Positions 7,150-15,255 of a stretch of DNA of 38,667 nt are shown here, piece by piece; within the stretch, counting starts at the first letter, position 1, and every line of letters begins with the position of its first letter. The translations under genes and the position numbers were made by a program. The notes under the pieces were generated by a model. It was not told where the DNA came from. It ran no database searches and saw only the letters and a list, made by a program, of their open reading frames with translations. The stretch is from Hyphomicrobiales bacterium (GTDB lineage: Bacteria; Pseudomonadota; Alphaproteobacteria; Rhizobiales; Rhizobiaceae): NCBI GenBank assembly GCA_900467685.1, contig UBQX01000030.1:1-38667 (forward strand), written 5' to 3'.

Positions 7150-7385
7150 AAATAGCCCCCCAGCAGACCATCGGCCGCAGCACTGCCGGAAAACTCGGGC
7201 TGATCGCCGCCCTTCACATGTCCCTTCAGGAAGCCGATCCGACCCGACGAAAGCTCCACCGCGATCGGCACGATCTTCGCCACCGGCTTGCCGGCGCGGG
7301 CAAGGATGACCGTCTCGCCCCGCTCCACCTCCTCGATCAGCCGCGACAGATGCGTCTTGGCCGCATGAACATTCACCTGCCGCAT
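7146..7385 (-). CDS. Phd/YefM family antitoxin
   Basis: The protein (79 residues) has the N-terminal DNA-binding fold of the prevent-host-death family: MRQVNVHAAKTHLSRLIEEV, then ETVILARAGKPVAKIVPI. The C-terminal half (FLKGHVKGGDQPEF...) is the likely toxin-wrapping tail. It should neutralise the PIN protein encoded just downstream, with which it overlaps by 4 nt, and repress the shared promoter. Only a weak G-rich ribosome site precedes the ATG. The pair sits between a superoxide dismutase and an aminotransferase gene, as a mobile cassette might, though no flanking repeats were seen. Confidence 0.88.
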   Translation of the reverse strand: MRQVNVHAAKTHLSRLIEEVERGETVILARAGKPVAKIVPIAVELSSGRIGFLKGHVKGGDQPEFSGSAAADGLLGGYF

Positions 7386-7479
7386 CTTGGGCCCCCCGAG
7401 CGTAGCTTAGTCCGCTTAGGCTAGGCGAGATGGGGAGCGGTTGCAATGGGGTACGGGGAGCCGCTGCCCGCCCCGATAT

Positions 7480-8355
7480 TCACCCGCCATGCGCCCAATC
7501 CATGTAAAGCCCGTAGGCCTTCTCCGTCAGCGGCCCCTTCTGGAAGTGGCGATCATCCAGCTGGATCACCGGCTGGACCTTCGAATAGTTGCCCGACATG
7601 AAGACCTCGTCGGCCGTCATGAAATCATCGACCGAGAGCGTCGCTTCGCGCACCTCAACACCCTCGGCGCGCAAGAGCTTCATGACGCGGGAGCGGGTGA
7701 TGCCGGCGAGGAAGGTGTGGTTCTCGGCAGGCGTATAGGCCACGCCGTCCTTGACCATGAAGATATTGGCCGAGCCCGTTTCGGCGACATTGCCCAGCAT
7801 GTCGCGCACCAGCGCATTGTCGAAGCCGCGCGAGCGGGCTTCCGACAGGATGCGGCCGTTGTTGGGATAGAGGCAGCCGGCCTTGGCATTGGTCGGCATG
7901 CATTCCATCGTCGGGCGGCGGAAGGGCGAGAGCGTCAGCTTCACGCCCGGCTGATCCTTGGGCGGCATGGCGGCTTCGAAGATGACGAGCGCGAACCGGG
8001 TCGATTCCGGATCGACGGCGACCAGCCCGGCAGAGCCGCTTTCGCCCCAATACATCGGCTTGATATAGAGCGGGCTGGAGCCATCGAAACGGGCGATCCC
8101 CTCCCGCGCCAGCGCCTCGATCTCCTGCGGCGTCTTCGTGGGCTTGAGGCCGAGCGCCAGCGCCGAACGGTTGATGCGCTGGCAATGCAGATCGAGATCG
8201 GGCGCCACGCCATCGAACCAGCGCGCGCCATCGAACACCGAGGAGCCGAGCCACATGGCATGGGTCGAAGGACCGGCCACGGGCGGGTTGCCGGGCAGCC
8301 ATTCGCCGTCGATATAGTTCCAGGTGGTGATCTTGGTCTCAGCGCTGCCGTGCAT
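7480..8355 (-). CDS. ilvE: branched-chain amino acid aminotransferase (PLP fold type IV)
   Basis: This 291-residue protein belongs to class IV aminotransferases, which interconvert Val/Leu/Ile and their 2-oxo acids with glutamate as partner. Visible features are GSSVFDGARWF (38-47), the PLP lysine Lys158 in NAKAGCLYPNNGR, Glu192 in AETGSANIF, and FLAGITRSRV (215-224). A related D-amino acid or aminodeoxychorismate lyase role is less likely given the N-terminal motif. AAGGAGG precedes the ATG. It is divergent from a haloacid dehalogenase gene; the shared region holds a TTGACG...CGTCAA palindrome, which could tie expression to branched-chain amino acid metabolism. Rhizobia often have several ilvE-like genes, so the symbol is provisional. 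Confidence 0.85.
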   Translation of the reverse strand: MHGSAETKITTWNYIDGEWLPGNPPVAGPSTHAMWLGSSVFDGARWFDGVAPDLDLHCQRINRSALALGLKPTKTPQEIEALAREGIARFDGSSPLYIKPMYWGESGSAGLVAVDPESTRFALVIFEAAMPPKDQPGVKLTLSPFRRPTMECMPTNAKAGCLYPNNGRILSEARSRGFDNALVRDMLGNVAETGSANIFMVKDGVAYTPAENHTFLAGITRSRVMKLLRAEGVEVREATLSVDDFMTADEVFMSGNYSKVQPVIQLDDRHFQKGPLTEKAYGLYMDWAHGG

Positions 8356-8435
8356 GGCCGCCTCCTTCTTTATCTTGAGGCGGGCAATGAAGGCCTATTT
8401 GCCGGCGGCGTCAACCCGAGGAAAACCCGTGATAT

Positions 8436-8453
8436 ATTGACGCGGACGTCAAT
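8436..8453. promoter_or_regulatory. palindromic operator ATTGACG-N4-CGTCAAT
   Basis: Perfect 7-base arms flank CGGA, midway between the divergent ilvE-like gene (start 8355) and the haloacid dehalogenase gene (start 8525). The same core recurs at 10559-10574. It resembles operators of LiuR-type MerR regulators of branched-chain amino acid catabolism (from memory), but TetR-family sites can look alike. Confidence 0.6.
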
Positions 8454-8524
8454 CTGCCTCATTTTGCGCCGCACAATGGGGAACCCGCAAGCAATTGCGG
8501 CAACTGATAAAAACCGGACGGGAC

Positions 8525-9178
8525 ATGTCATACGCAGCCTATGTTTTCGATGCCTACGGCACGCTTTTCGACGTTCATGCGGCCGTGCGCCGCTACGCCG
8601 GCGACGTGGGTCCGGACGGGCAGCTTTTCTCCGACGTGTGGCGCGCCAAGCAGCTTGAGTATTCCTGGGTGCGCGCCCTGATGGACGGCTATCAGGACTT
8701 CTGGGCGCTGACCGAACAGGCGCTCGACTATGCCTTCTGGCGCGTGCCGAGCGTGAACAAGGGGCTTCGTGACAAGCTGCTGCAGGCCTATTGGAAGCTT
8801 GATTGCTATCCGGAAGTGCCCGCCACGCTGAAAATGCTGAAGGCCGGCGGCGCGCGCATCGCCATTCTCTCCAACGGCTCGCCGGCAATGCTGGCGGCGG
8901 CGGTGAAGAATTCGGCCCTCGACATGATGATCGACGACATCTTCTCCGTCGATGAAATCCGCACCTTCAAGACCGCGCCGCAGGTCTATGACATGGTGAC
9001 GACCAACTATCGGCTCTATCCGGACGCCGTCTCCTTCCAGTCGTCCAACCGCTGGGACGTGGCGGGTGCGACGAAATTCGGCTTCCGCACCGTCTGGATC
9101 AACCGGGCCAACGCGCCCGACGAATACAAGGACTACGGTCCCTCGCTCATCCTGCCCTCCCTCAACGGATTGGAATAG
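8525..9178 (+). CDS. haloacid dehalogenase, type II (L-2-haloacid dehalogenase family)
   Basis: The protein (217 residues) matches L-2-haloacid dehalogenases of the HAD superfamily, which displace halide from short (S)-2-haloacids through an aspartyl ester. Residues equivalent to those of L-DEX are all present: Asp9 (FDAYGTLFD), Thr13, Arg40, Ser116 (LSNGSP), Lys149, Tyr155, Ser173, Asn175 and Asp178 (SSNRWDVAGA). The substrate in this organism is unknown; many genomic members may act on other compounds. ATG at 8525 follows a modest GGACGGG; a frame upstream to 8495 adds ten unconserved residues. tam starts 5 bp after the stop, so the two are one operon. Confidence 0.9.
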   Translation: MSYAAYVFDAYGTLFDVHAAVRRYAGDVGPDGQLFSDVWRAKQLEYSWVRALMDGYQDFWALTEQALDYAFWRVPSVNKGLRDKLLQAYWKLDCYPEVPATLKMLKAGGARIAILSNGSPAMLAAAVKNSALDMMIDDIFSVDEIRTFKTAPQVYDMVTTNYRLYPDAVSFQSSNRWDVAGATKFGFRTVWINRANAPDEYKDYGPSLILPSLNGLE

Positions 9179-9183
9179 ACATC

Positions 9184-9957
9184 ATGGCCTGGTCGCCGGC
9201 GCAGTATCTCAAGTTCGAAGACGAACGCACCCGCCCCGCCCGCGACCTTCTGGCCCAGGTGCCACTCGATGCTCCGGCGCATGCCATCGACATGGGCTGT
9301 GGCCCAGGCAATTCCACGGAGCTGATTGCCGAGCGGTTTCCGAAGGCACGCGTCGAGGGCATGGATAGCGACGAGAACATGCTAACCGCGGCCCGCAAGC
9401 GGTTGCCGGCTCTCAGCTTCTCCCACGGCGATCTCGAAACCTGGCTCCCGGCGGAGAAAGCCGACCTGCTCTATGCCAACGCGGTGTTCCAATGGGTGCC
9501 GGACCAGCTGGCCGTGCTGAAGCGGCTGATGACCCAAGGGCTAAAGGCCGGCGGCGTCCTCGCAATCCAGATGCCGGACAATCTGACCGAGCCGACGCAC
9601 CGGCTGATGGAGGAAACTGCGCTCACCGGTCCATGGGCCTCGCGCTTCGCCGGCGGCAAGGGCAAGCGGCCCCTGCTGCCGAGCCCGGCGGACTACATGA
9701 ACGCGCTCACGCCGCTCTCATCCCGCGTCGATCTCTGGCACACGGTCTACTATCACCCGCTTGCGAATGCGGAAGCGATTGTCGAATGGGTGAAGGGAAC
9801 GGGACTGCGACCCTGGCTGGATCTCCTGGAAGAGAAGGACCGCCAGGCCTATCTCGAAGTCTATACGAATGCGATCAGAAAGGCCTATCCGCCGCTGGAC
9901 GACGGCCGCGTCCTGCTGCGCTTCCCAAGGCTTTTCGTTGTTGCAACGAAGGCTTGA
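9184..9957 (+). CDS. tam: trans-aconitate 2-methyltransferase
   Basis: The enzyme (257 residues) uses S-adenosylmethionine to methylate trans-aconitate, a by-product that inhibits aconitase. The SAM-binding motif I is AIDMGCGPGNSTELIAERF (34-52) with the acidic end of the next strand at GMDSDENM, and NAVFQWVPDQ is the typical Tam motif IV. Length and the N-terminal WSPAQYLKFEDERTRPARDLL are characteristic of Tam. It directly follows the haloacid dehalogenase gene (5-bp gap) and has a weak ribosome site, so it probably relies on coupling. Confidence 0.93.
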   Translation: MAWSPAQYLKFEDERTRPARDLLAQVPLDAPAHAIDMGCGPGNSTELIAERFPKARVEGMDSDENMLTAARKRLPALSFSHGDLETWLPAEKADLLYANAVFQWVPDQLAVLKRLMTQGLKAGGVLAIQMPDNLTEPTHRLMEETALTGPWASRFAGGKGKRPLLPSPADYMNALTPLSSRVDLWHTVYYHPLANAEAIVEWVKGTGLRPWLDLLEEKDRQAYLEVYTNAIRKAYPPLDDGRVLLRFPRLFVVATKA

Positions 9958-10119
9958 AATATATTCGATTATCTGAATCTTCGAAAATCGAGATTTATGA
10001 TAATTGAGATGAGAGCTTATCTAGAGGTTGTCGGCGGGGTCACGGAAAGCTCAGTCACAGCCTTCTCTTCCTAGCGCGAAAACAGCCAAAATTCCGTAAA
10101 CGCCCTTCAGAAACGACGA

Positions 10120-10142
10120 AAGCCCGGCGCAAGGCCGGGCTT
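10120..10142 (-). terminator. intrinsic terminator between tam and the DUF2267-like gene
   Basis: AAGCCCGGC (10120-10128) pairs perfectly with GCCGGGCTT (10134-10142) around GCAAG. On the minus strand it is followed by TTTCGTCG, so it best fits the DUF2267-like gene. It could also stop tam transcripts. The 9958-10119 stretch before it is AT-rich and shows no gene. Confidence 0.7.
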
Positions 10143-10166
10143 CCTTGAAGGTCTTTTACATCCGGA

Positions 10167-10535
10167 TCAGACGAACTGGCTGAGACCGGGGACCGAAGCA
10201 ATCACGTCGTCAACAACCTGATCGCCGGCATATTGACGGGCAACCGACATGGTTTCCTTGGCGAGCTGGGTGATCTCGCCCATGCCGAGACCGGCGCTCA
10301 TCAGCTGCTGGCCGAGTGCCATGATGCCGCCGCCGAGCAGGCCACCGAGGAAACCGCCGCCGCCGTTCTGCGAGGCTGCCAGCTCTTCGGCACCCGGGAT
10401 TGCCGCGATCATGGCGGATACAGCCTGCTCATCGCCTTCCTTCTTCAGGAAGGAGAGCATGAGGCCGATCGCCTTTTCGGCAACAGCAGGCTCGAGACCG
10501 ACAGCATCGGCAACCTTGGAAACCAGTTCGTTCAT
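10167..10535 (-). CDS. DUF2267-like protein of unknown function
   Basis: The protein (122 residues) has a helical N-terminal part (MNELVSKVADAVGLEPAVAEKAIGLMLSFLKKEG) resembling DUF2267, a glycine-rich flexible centre (GGGGFLGGLLGGG, near 58-70) and a helical C-terminal part ending in VPGLSQFV. No catalytic motif or signal peptide is apparent. Similar rhizobial proteins exist, but I know of no proven function. The ATG at 10535 has GGGAGA upstream. Just 24 bp before it lies a TTGACG...CGTCAA palindrome, the same as that in front of the ilvE-like gene, so the two are probably under one regulator. Confidence 0.75.
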   Translation of the reverse strand: MNELVSKVADAVGLEPAVAEKAIGLMLSFLKKEGDEQAVSAMIAAIPGAEELAASQNGGGGFLGGLLGGGIMALGQQLMSAGLGMGEITQLAKETMSVARQYAGDQVVDDVIASVPGLSQFV

Positions 10536-10558
10536 GAAGTTCTCCCGTAGAGTCAATA

Positions 10559-10574
10559 TTGACGTGAACGTCAA
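10559..10574. promoter_or_regulatory. palindromic operator TTGACG-N4-CGTCAA (second copy)
   Basis: TTGACG (10559-10564), TGAA and CGTCAA (10569-10574) repeat the core of the 8436-8453 site. The position just upstream of the DUF2267-like start suggests repression of that gene; herA starts 137 bp away in the other direction. Confidence 0.6.
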
Positions 10575-10710
10575 CGTAATAGAAATCGCGAAGGATGACA
10601 AGAAGCCGTCCGGCTCTTGTTGCCGCCATTGCGCCGTCACCATATAAAATCATGTCTACGATTCAATGAACAGCCACCCGCCTCGACGGGGAAGGCGCAG
10701 GGAGCACCGC

Positions 10711-12270
10711 ATGACGATGCAACAGGACGGCAAGATCTATCTCGGCACCAGCCGCAAACCGGACGACAGCATCAACAAAGGCGAATATCTGGACCTGAAA
10801 TACGGCAACCGCCACGGCCTCGTGACGGGCGCCACCGGCACCGGCAAGACGGTGACGCTGCAGATCCTGGCGGAAGGCTTCTCCAATGCCGGCGTGCCGG
10901 TCTTCTGCGCCGATGTGAAGGGCGACCTCTCCGGCATCGGCGGCAAGGGCGAGCCGAAAGATTTCCTCGAAAAGCGCGCCAGGGAAATCGGCCTCGACGA
11001 TTTCGCCTACAACAAGTTCCCCGTCATCTTCTGGGACCTCTTCGGCGAGCGCGGCCACCGCATGCGCGCCACCGTCACCGAAATGGGCCCTCTCCTGCTC
11101 GCCCGCATGATGGATGCTTCGGATGCCCAGGAAGGCGTGATCAACATCGCCTTCAAGCTCGCGGACGAACAAGGACTGCCGCTTCTGGATCTCAAGGACT
11201 TCCAGGCACTGCTGACCTACATGTCGCAGAACGCCAAGGAGATATCGGGCCGCTACGGCCTCGTCTCCCCGACATCGGTCGGCGCGATCCAGCGGCAATT
11301 GCTGATCCTCGAACAGCAGGGCGCGACGAGCTTCTTCGGCGAGCCGGCGCTGAAAATCTCCGATCTCATGCGCACAACTTATGACGGGCGCGGCTATATC
11401 TCGGTGCTGGCCGCACAGAAGCTGATGCTGAGCCCGAAGCTCTACGCCACCTTCCTGCTCTGGCTGCTTTCGGAGCTCTTCGAGGAACTGCCGGAAGTCG
11501 GCGATCCGGCAAAGCCGAAGCTCGTCTTCTTCTTCGACGAGGCGCATCTTCTCTTCAAGGACGCGCCGAAGGTCCTGCTGGAGCGCATCGAGCAGGTCGT
11601 GCGCCTCATCCGCTCCAAGGGTGTCGGCGTCTATTTCGTCACGCAGAACCCGGCCGACGTGCCGGACACGGTGCTTGCCCAGCTCGGCAACCGTATCCAG
11701 CACGCGCTGCGCGCCTATTCGCCCAACGAGGTGAAGGCGGTGAAGATCGCGGCCGACACGTTCCGGCCCAACCCGGATTTCAACGCGGCGGAAGTCATCT
11801 CCAATCTCGGCACCGGCGAAGCGCTGGTGTCGACGCTGGAAGCCAAGGGCACGCCCTCGGTCGTCCAGCGCACGCTGATCCGCCCGCCGTCTTCGCTGCT
11901 CGGTCCCTTGAGCGATGACGGCCTCGCCGAAGTCCTGTCGCAGACGCCCATTGATGACACCAACGACACCGACCTGGACCGCGTCTCGGCCTATGAGATG
12001 CTGGCCGGTCGCGCGCAGGCCGCAGAGGATAAACAGCAGCAGGGTGCGCCGCATCAGGAAGACATCCAGCCGCCGGAAGGCACGCCGGGCAGCAATCGCT
12101 GGACGCTCCCCGATCTCGGCTCGGTTCTCGGCGGTGGCGGCACGACGAAATCCGGCGGCCGGCAGCGCGAAACAGTGGTGGAAGCGGCGATGAAATCGGC
12201 AGCTCGGTCGGTAGCCAGCTCGCTTGGGCGAGCATTGGTGCGTGGCATTCTGGGAAGTTTGAAAAAGTAG
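10711..12270 (+). CDS. HerA-like ATPase, DUF853 (YjgR family)
   Basis: This 519-residue P-loop ATPase belongs to the HerA/FtsK superfamily. Walker A is GATGTGKT (40-47), Walker B is KLVFFFDEAHLLF (about 270-282), and a sensor-like VYFVTQNPADVP follows. A low-complexity, acidic-to-glycine-rich tail comes after about residue 440 and ends in a basic amphipathic helix (KSAARSVASSLGRALVRGILGSLKK). HerA proteins are DNA translocases; the role of the DUF853 branch (E. coli YjgR) is not known. GGGAG ends seven bases before ATG 10711; an ATG at 10666 would add 15 basic residues and looks less likely. No NurA or restriction partner adjoins it. Confidence 0.9.
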   Translation: MTMQQDGKIYLGTSRKPDDSINKGEYLDLKYGNRHGLVTGATGTGKTVTLQILAEGFSNAGVPVFCADVKGDLSGIGGKGEPKDFLEKRAREIGLDDFAYNKFPVIFWDLFGERGHRMRATVTEMGPLLLARMMDASDAQEGVINIAFKLADEQGLPLLDLKDFQALLTYMSQNAKEISGRYGLVSPTSVGAIQRQLLILEQQGATSFFGEPALKISDLMRTTYDGRGYISVLAAQKLMLSPKLYATFLLWLLSELFEELPEVGDPAKPKLVFFFDEAHLLFKDAPKVLLERIEQVVRLIRSKGVGVYFVTQNPADVPDTVLAQLGNRIQHALRAYSPNEVKAVKIAADTFRPNPDFNAAEVISNLGTGEALVSTLEAKGTPSVVQRTLIRPPSSLLGPLSDDGLAEVLSQTPIDDTNDTDLDRVSAYEMLAGRAQAAEDKQQQGAPHQEDIQPPEGTPGSNRWTLPDLGSVLGGGGTTKSGGRQRETVVEAAMKSAARSVASSLGRALVRGILGSLKK

Positions 12271-12283
12271 TCCGCAGCGTCCC

Positions 12284-12354
12284 TTCTCCCCGTCCGGGGA
12301 GAAAGTGACTCAAGGAACCGGATCAAGAGAGCGAGGGCGCTTCAGAAAAGCGCC
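12284..12354. repeat. two short palindromes between convergent genes
   Basis: TTCTCCCC-GTCC-GGGGAGAA (12284-12303) and GGCGCTT-CAGAA-AAGCGCC (12336-12354) lie between the HerA-like gene (+) and the VOC gene (-). Neither has a T-tract. The first resembles short palindromes found repeatedly between rhizobial genes. They may aid termination or RNA stability. Confidence 0.5.
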
Positions 12355-12403
12355 TGCCGCTAGGCGTGGACTCTGCGGCGCCCGCGGAGAGACGCATCCG
12401 AAA

Positions 12404-13195
12404 CTAACGCTTCCCGGCCGTCAGCGCGAATTTCGCGCCCTGTGGGTCAGAGCCCTCGACGATCCAGGCATCGCCTGGCACGGGATGCGGCCCGTTGGTA
12501 ATCGTTCCGCCGTTGGCGTTCACGCGTTCCACCGCCGCATCGATCGCATCCACGGTGATGTAAAACTGCCAGAAGGGCATCGGAACATGATCGAGTTTCC
12601 GCATCATGCCGCCCGTATCCTGCCCTCCATTGGCAAAGACCTGATAGACGCCCAAATCACCCATCGGCACGGCCGTGGATTTGGTCCAGCCGAACAGAGC
12701 GGAATAGAAGTCGAAAGCCTCGTCCAGATCACCCGCATTCAGTTCGTTCCAGCCGAAGGTGCCGGGCGAACCGGGCTTCGGCATGTCGGGCATCGGCCCA
12801 TCGGGCATATTGGGCTTGAAGAGATAGAAGGTCGCGCCATGCGGGTCGGCGACGACCGAGAAACGGCCGATTCCGGGAATGTCGGTCGGCCCCATATGGA
12901 CCGCCCCGCCCCGCGTCGTCACCTCTGCGGTCTTCGCGTCGACGTCATCGACAAAGATATAGCCGATCCAGGCCGGACGTGCGCCGCCGGCGCGCATTTC
13001 GGGCGTCAGCGCCATCATCCCCGCAGACCCCATGTCATAACCGGGGATCTTGAACAGCGTGTAGTCCATACCTCCGGCGGTCGTGTAATCCGCCTTCTCC
13101 GCGCTCCACCCCGCCACTGCGCTATAAAAATGCCCCGCCGCCGCGGTATCTATGGTCATAAGTTCGTACCAGATGAAATTTCCCTCGCCCGCCAT
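12404..13195 (-). CDS. VOC family protein with two glyoxalase-fold repeats
   Basis: The protein (263 residues) has two tandem vicinal-oxygen-chelate domains, about 5-125 (NFIWYELMTIDTAAAGHFYSAVAGW ... ADPHGATFYLF) and 140-260 (FGWNELNAGDLDEAFDFYSALFGW ... SDPQGAKFAL). Such two-domain proteins form one metal-binding module; members include glyoxalases, dioxygenases and resistance proteins, and the substrate cannot be told. ATG 13195 was chosen because GGAGG lies five bases upstream; an ATG at 13210 lacks a site. It is divergent from a MarR regulator whose gene starts 59 bp away, so that regulator may control it. Confidence 0.85.
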   Translation of the reverse strand: MAGEGNFIWYELMTIDTAAAGHFYSAVAGWSAEKADYTTAGGMDYTLFKIPGYDMGSAGMMALTPEMRAGGARPAWIGYIFVDDVDAKTAEVTTRGGAVHMGPTDIPGIGRFSVVADPHGATFYLFKPNMPDGPMPDMPKPGSPGTFGWNELNAGDLDEAFDFYSALFGWTKSTAVPMGDLGVYQVFANGGQDTGGMMRKLDHVPMPFWQFYITVDAIDAAVERVNANGGTITNGPHPVPGDAWIVEGSDPQGAKFALTAGKR

Positions 13196-13253
13196 GTCAT
13201 CCTCCGCCATAGTGAAAACAAGATATTTGACTATAGGTTGATACCAACATAAT

Positions 13254-13718
13254 ATGACAGACATGTCAAACGCTTCTCCGGTTCCCTACCAGACCACGCT
13301 GCATGTGCGCGATCACTGCCTCTGCCTCCATGCGCAGCGCGCCGCGCGTGCCCTGGCCCGCCGTTTCGACCGCGCCTTCCGGCATCTCGGCATCAACAAC
13401 GGCCAGTTCTCGCTGCTGATGTCGCTGAACCGACCCGAGCCGCCCGCCATGTCACCGGTCGCAGACCTGCTGGCCATGGACCGCACGACGCTGACTGCGG
13501 TTCTCAAGCCACTGACACGCCGGGGACTGGTGGAGATCGTCGCAGGCGAGAAGGATCGGCGTGAAAAGCGCCTGAAGCTGACGCCCGCCGGCCTTGCGCT
13601 TCTGGCCGAGGCAACGCCGATCTGGGTTGCCGAGCACGCGGATGTCGAAACAAAACTGCCGCAGGGCGACGGGGATCGCCTGCGGCAGGATTTGCTGATC
13701 ATTTCAAAGGAAGTTTGA
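13254..13718 (+). CDS. MarR family transcriptional regulator
   Basis: The protein (154 residues) is a typical MarR winged-helix dimer: recognition region SPVADLLAMDRTTLTAVLKPLTRRGLVEI (near 64-92) and wing EKDRREKRLKLTPAG. Four cysteine or histidine residues cluster near the N-terminus (HVRDHCLCLHAQ), which could allow redox or ligand sensing. It is divergent from the VOC gene and probably regulates it. The 58-bp gap contains GTTG-ATAC-CAAC. No clear ribosome site precedes ATG 13254 or the in-frame ATG at 13263; the mRNA may be nearly leaderless. Confidence 0.88.
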   Translation: MTDMSNASPVPYQTTLHVRDHCLCLHAQRAARALARRFDRAFRHLGINNGQFSLLMSLNRPEPPAMSPVADLLAMDRTTLTAVLKPLTRRGLVEIVAGEKDRREKRLKLTPAGLALLAEATPIWVAEHADVETKLPQGDGDRLRQDLLIISKEV

Positions 13719-13728
13719 GCGCGCGGTC

Positions 13729-14148
13729 TCAGGCGAGAACGGCGGACACTTCCTTCGTCGTGCGCATGGCATGGCTGTAGGGGCAGACCTGGTGTGCCTT
13801 GGCAACGAGGTCTTCAGCCTGCGCACGGTCGAAGCCGGGGATCGAAACCGAAACGGCCGGATGGATCTCGAAACCGCCTTCACGCGGGCCGATGCCGACG
13901 CTGACCGAAACGGCAGTGTCTTCCGGCAGCTTCACCTTGGCCTGACCAGCGACATAGCGCAGCGCGCCCATGAAGCAGGCGGCATAGCCGGCAGCAAAAA
14001 GCTGTTCCGGGTTGCTGCCGCGCGCGCCGTCGCCGCCGAGGCCCTTCGGAACCGTCAAGTTCAGGTCGATGACGCCATCGTCAGACTTCGTGTGACCGTT
14101 GCGGCCGCCGCCGGTTGCCGTTGCATTCGCAGTGTAAGCTACAGACAT
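13729..14148 (-). CDS. ohr: organic hydroperoxide resistance protein Ohr
   Basis: The protein (139 residues) is a thiol peroxidase of the OsmC/Ohr family that reduces organic and fatty-acid hydroperoxides using lipoyl groups. The catalytic Cys58 (YAACFMGAL) and resolving Cys122 (HQVCPYSHAMR) are present, with the supporting Arg16 and Glu48 in the expected places. GGAGA lies six bases before the ATG at 14148; upstream in-frame codons are not conserved. It is divergent from ohrR, with a long dyad between them that should be the OhrR operator. It ends 10 bp from the stop of the MarR gene, in convergent orientation. Confidence 0.97.
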   Translation of the reverse strand: MSVAYTANATATGGGRNGHTKSDDGVIDLNLTVPKGLGGDGARGSNPEQLFAAGYAACFMGALRYVAGQAKVKLPEDTAVSVSVGIGPREGGFEIHPAVSVSIPGFDRAQAEDLVAKAHQVCPYSHAMRTTKEVSAVLA

Positions 14149-14189
14149 TTCAATCTCCGTCTTTCCGGGTTGGTGTTGCATTTTAAATA

Positions 14190-14210
14190 GCGCATAATTA
14201 TATTGTGCGC
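14190..14210. promoter_or_regulatory. OhrR operator candidate
   Basis: The arms GCGCATAAT and ATTGTGCGC flank TAT and match at eight of nine positions. The AT-rich core of TAATTATATT type fits known OhrR boxes. The site lies 42 bp upstream of ohr and 66 bp upstream of ohrR, so it can control both. Confidence 0.75.
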
Positions 14211-14275
14211 AATAGGATTTTGCAGAGTTTTTCACCGTCTGTTATCAAGAGGTGGGGAATTTGGGGATTAAGGTC

Positions 14276-14731
14276 ATGAAACCACAGGACAATGTTCTGA
14301 AACTCGAGCAGCAGCTCTGTTTTGCGGTCTATTCCGCGGCGCATGCATTCAACCGCGCCTACAAGCCGCTGCTGGATTCACTCGGTCTCACCTACCCGCA
14401 ATATATCGTCATGATGGTGCTGTGGGAGCGCAACGGGCAGACGGTCAAGGAGATCGGCGCGAAGCTCGACCTCGATTCCGGCACGCTCTCTCCCCTGCTC
14501 AAGCGGCTTGAAAAGCTCGGCATGATCACCCGTACGCGCGACGAAAACGATGAACGGCAGGTGGTTGTTTCGCTTACCGAGCAGGGCAAGGCCGCACGTC
14601 GCCAGGCACTCGACAAGATCGTGCCGGCCATTGGCAATCTGGTGGGCTGCGGTGTCGACGATCTGGATGAGATGCGCAATCGCGTCATCAAGTTGAAGAC
14701 GGCGCTCGATACCGCCGTCCCCCATGGCTGA
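14276..14731 (+). CDS. ohrR: peroxide-sensing MarR-type repressor OhrR
   Basis: The repressor (151 residues) carries the OhrR signature [34 protein letters not shown] in its first 42 residues, with the peroxide-reactive Cys15. A second Cys125 (LVGCGVDD) is placed as in the two-cysteine OhrR of Xanthomonas, so oxidation should form an intersubunit disulfide rather than a mixed thiol. The helix-turn-helix is [28 protein letters not shown] with wing [16 protein letters not shown]. The start was set at ATG 14276; a GTG at 14252 would add eight residues. It represses the divergent ohr. Confidence 0.94.
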   Translation: MKPQDNVLKLEQQLCFAVYSAAHAFNRAYKPLLDSLGLTYPQYIVMMVLWERNGQTVKEIGAKLDLDSGTLSPLLKRLEKLGMITRTRDENDERQVVVSLTEQGKAARRQALDKIVPAIGNLVGCGVDDLDEMRNRVIKLKTALDTAVPHG

Positions 14732-14758
14732 ATTACAGCCCGCACCCAAAGGGCCAGC

Positions 14759-15103
14759 TTAGCCGGACGCCTTGCAGGCGGCAGAACCGCCCAGCGGATC
14801 GCGGGTCAGCGCCTGCCGCAGCTTTCGAACCTTGCCGGTCTTCTTGGCCGCCTGCGGAACCAGGATTCCAGATTCCACGCAGGCCGAGACGAAAGCCTTG
14901 CGCGCGACCTCGACCGGTGTCAGTCGTGCCAGCGCAGCACCCAGAACCTCGATGGCCTTCTGATGGCGCTTTCCGCGCGGCGACGGCCATTCGTGCTGCA
15001 GGCAATCCAGCGCATCGTGAACGCAATCGAACTGACGAACGGCGCCATTTGCGAACGTGACCAACACGGGCGTCGTCCAACGCACAGAAACCAACAACAT
15101 CAT
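14759..15103 (-). CDS. DUF982 domain protein
   Basis: The protein (114 residues) belongs to DUF982, a family nearly limited to Rhizobiales and often present in many copies. The core runs from about residue 9 to 83 (PVLVTFANGAVRQFDCVHDALDCLQHEWP ... ARKAFVSACVESGILV), followed by a basic tail (KKTGKVRKLRQALTRD). No function is established for the family. GAGGAG lies four bases before the ATG at 15103. It is likely transcribed alone; the L,D-transpeptidase gene lies upstream on the same strand with a 150-bp gap that shows no clear terminator or gene. Confidence 0.8.
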   Translation of the reverse strand: MMLLVSVRWTTPVLVTFANGAVRQFDCVHDALDCLQHEWPSPRGKRHQKAIEVLGAALARLTPVEVARKAFVSACVESGILVPQAAKKTGKVRKLRQALTRDPLGGSAACKASG

Positions 15104-15255
15104 AAAACTCCTCGCATTCTCCAGCGCACAACCGGCGCCAGACGCAAAACGACCGCACGAGACGAATGTTCCGCACCCGCGACCAGAGAAGGGAAGATTT
15201 TATGAAAATTGAGTCGGCGTCTCTGATCTGGGTCAGGTCAGCCGATAACTGATGT

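Noticed and set aside
10663-12054. 463-codon minus-strand frame opposite the HerA-like gene
   Set aside because: Antisense shadow of a strong P-loop ATPase gene; composition typical of mirrored codons.
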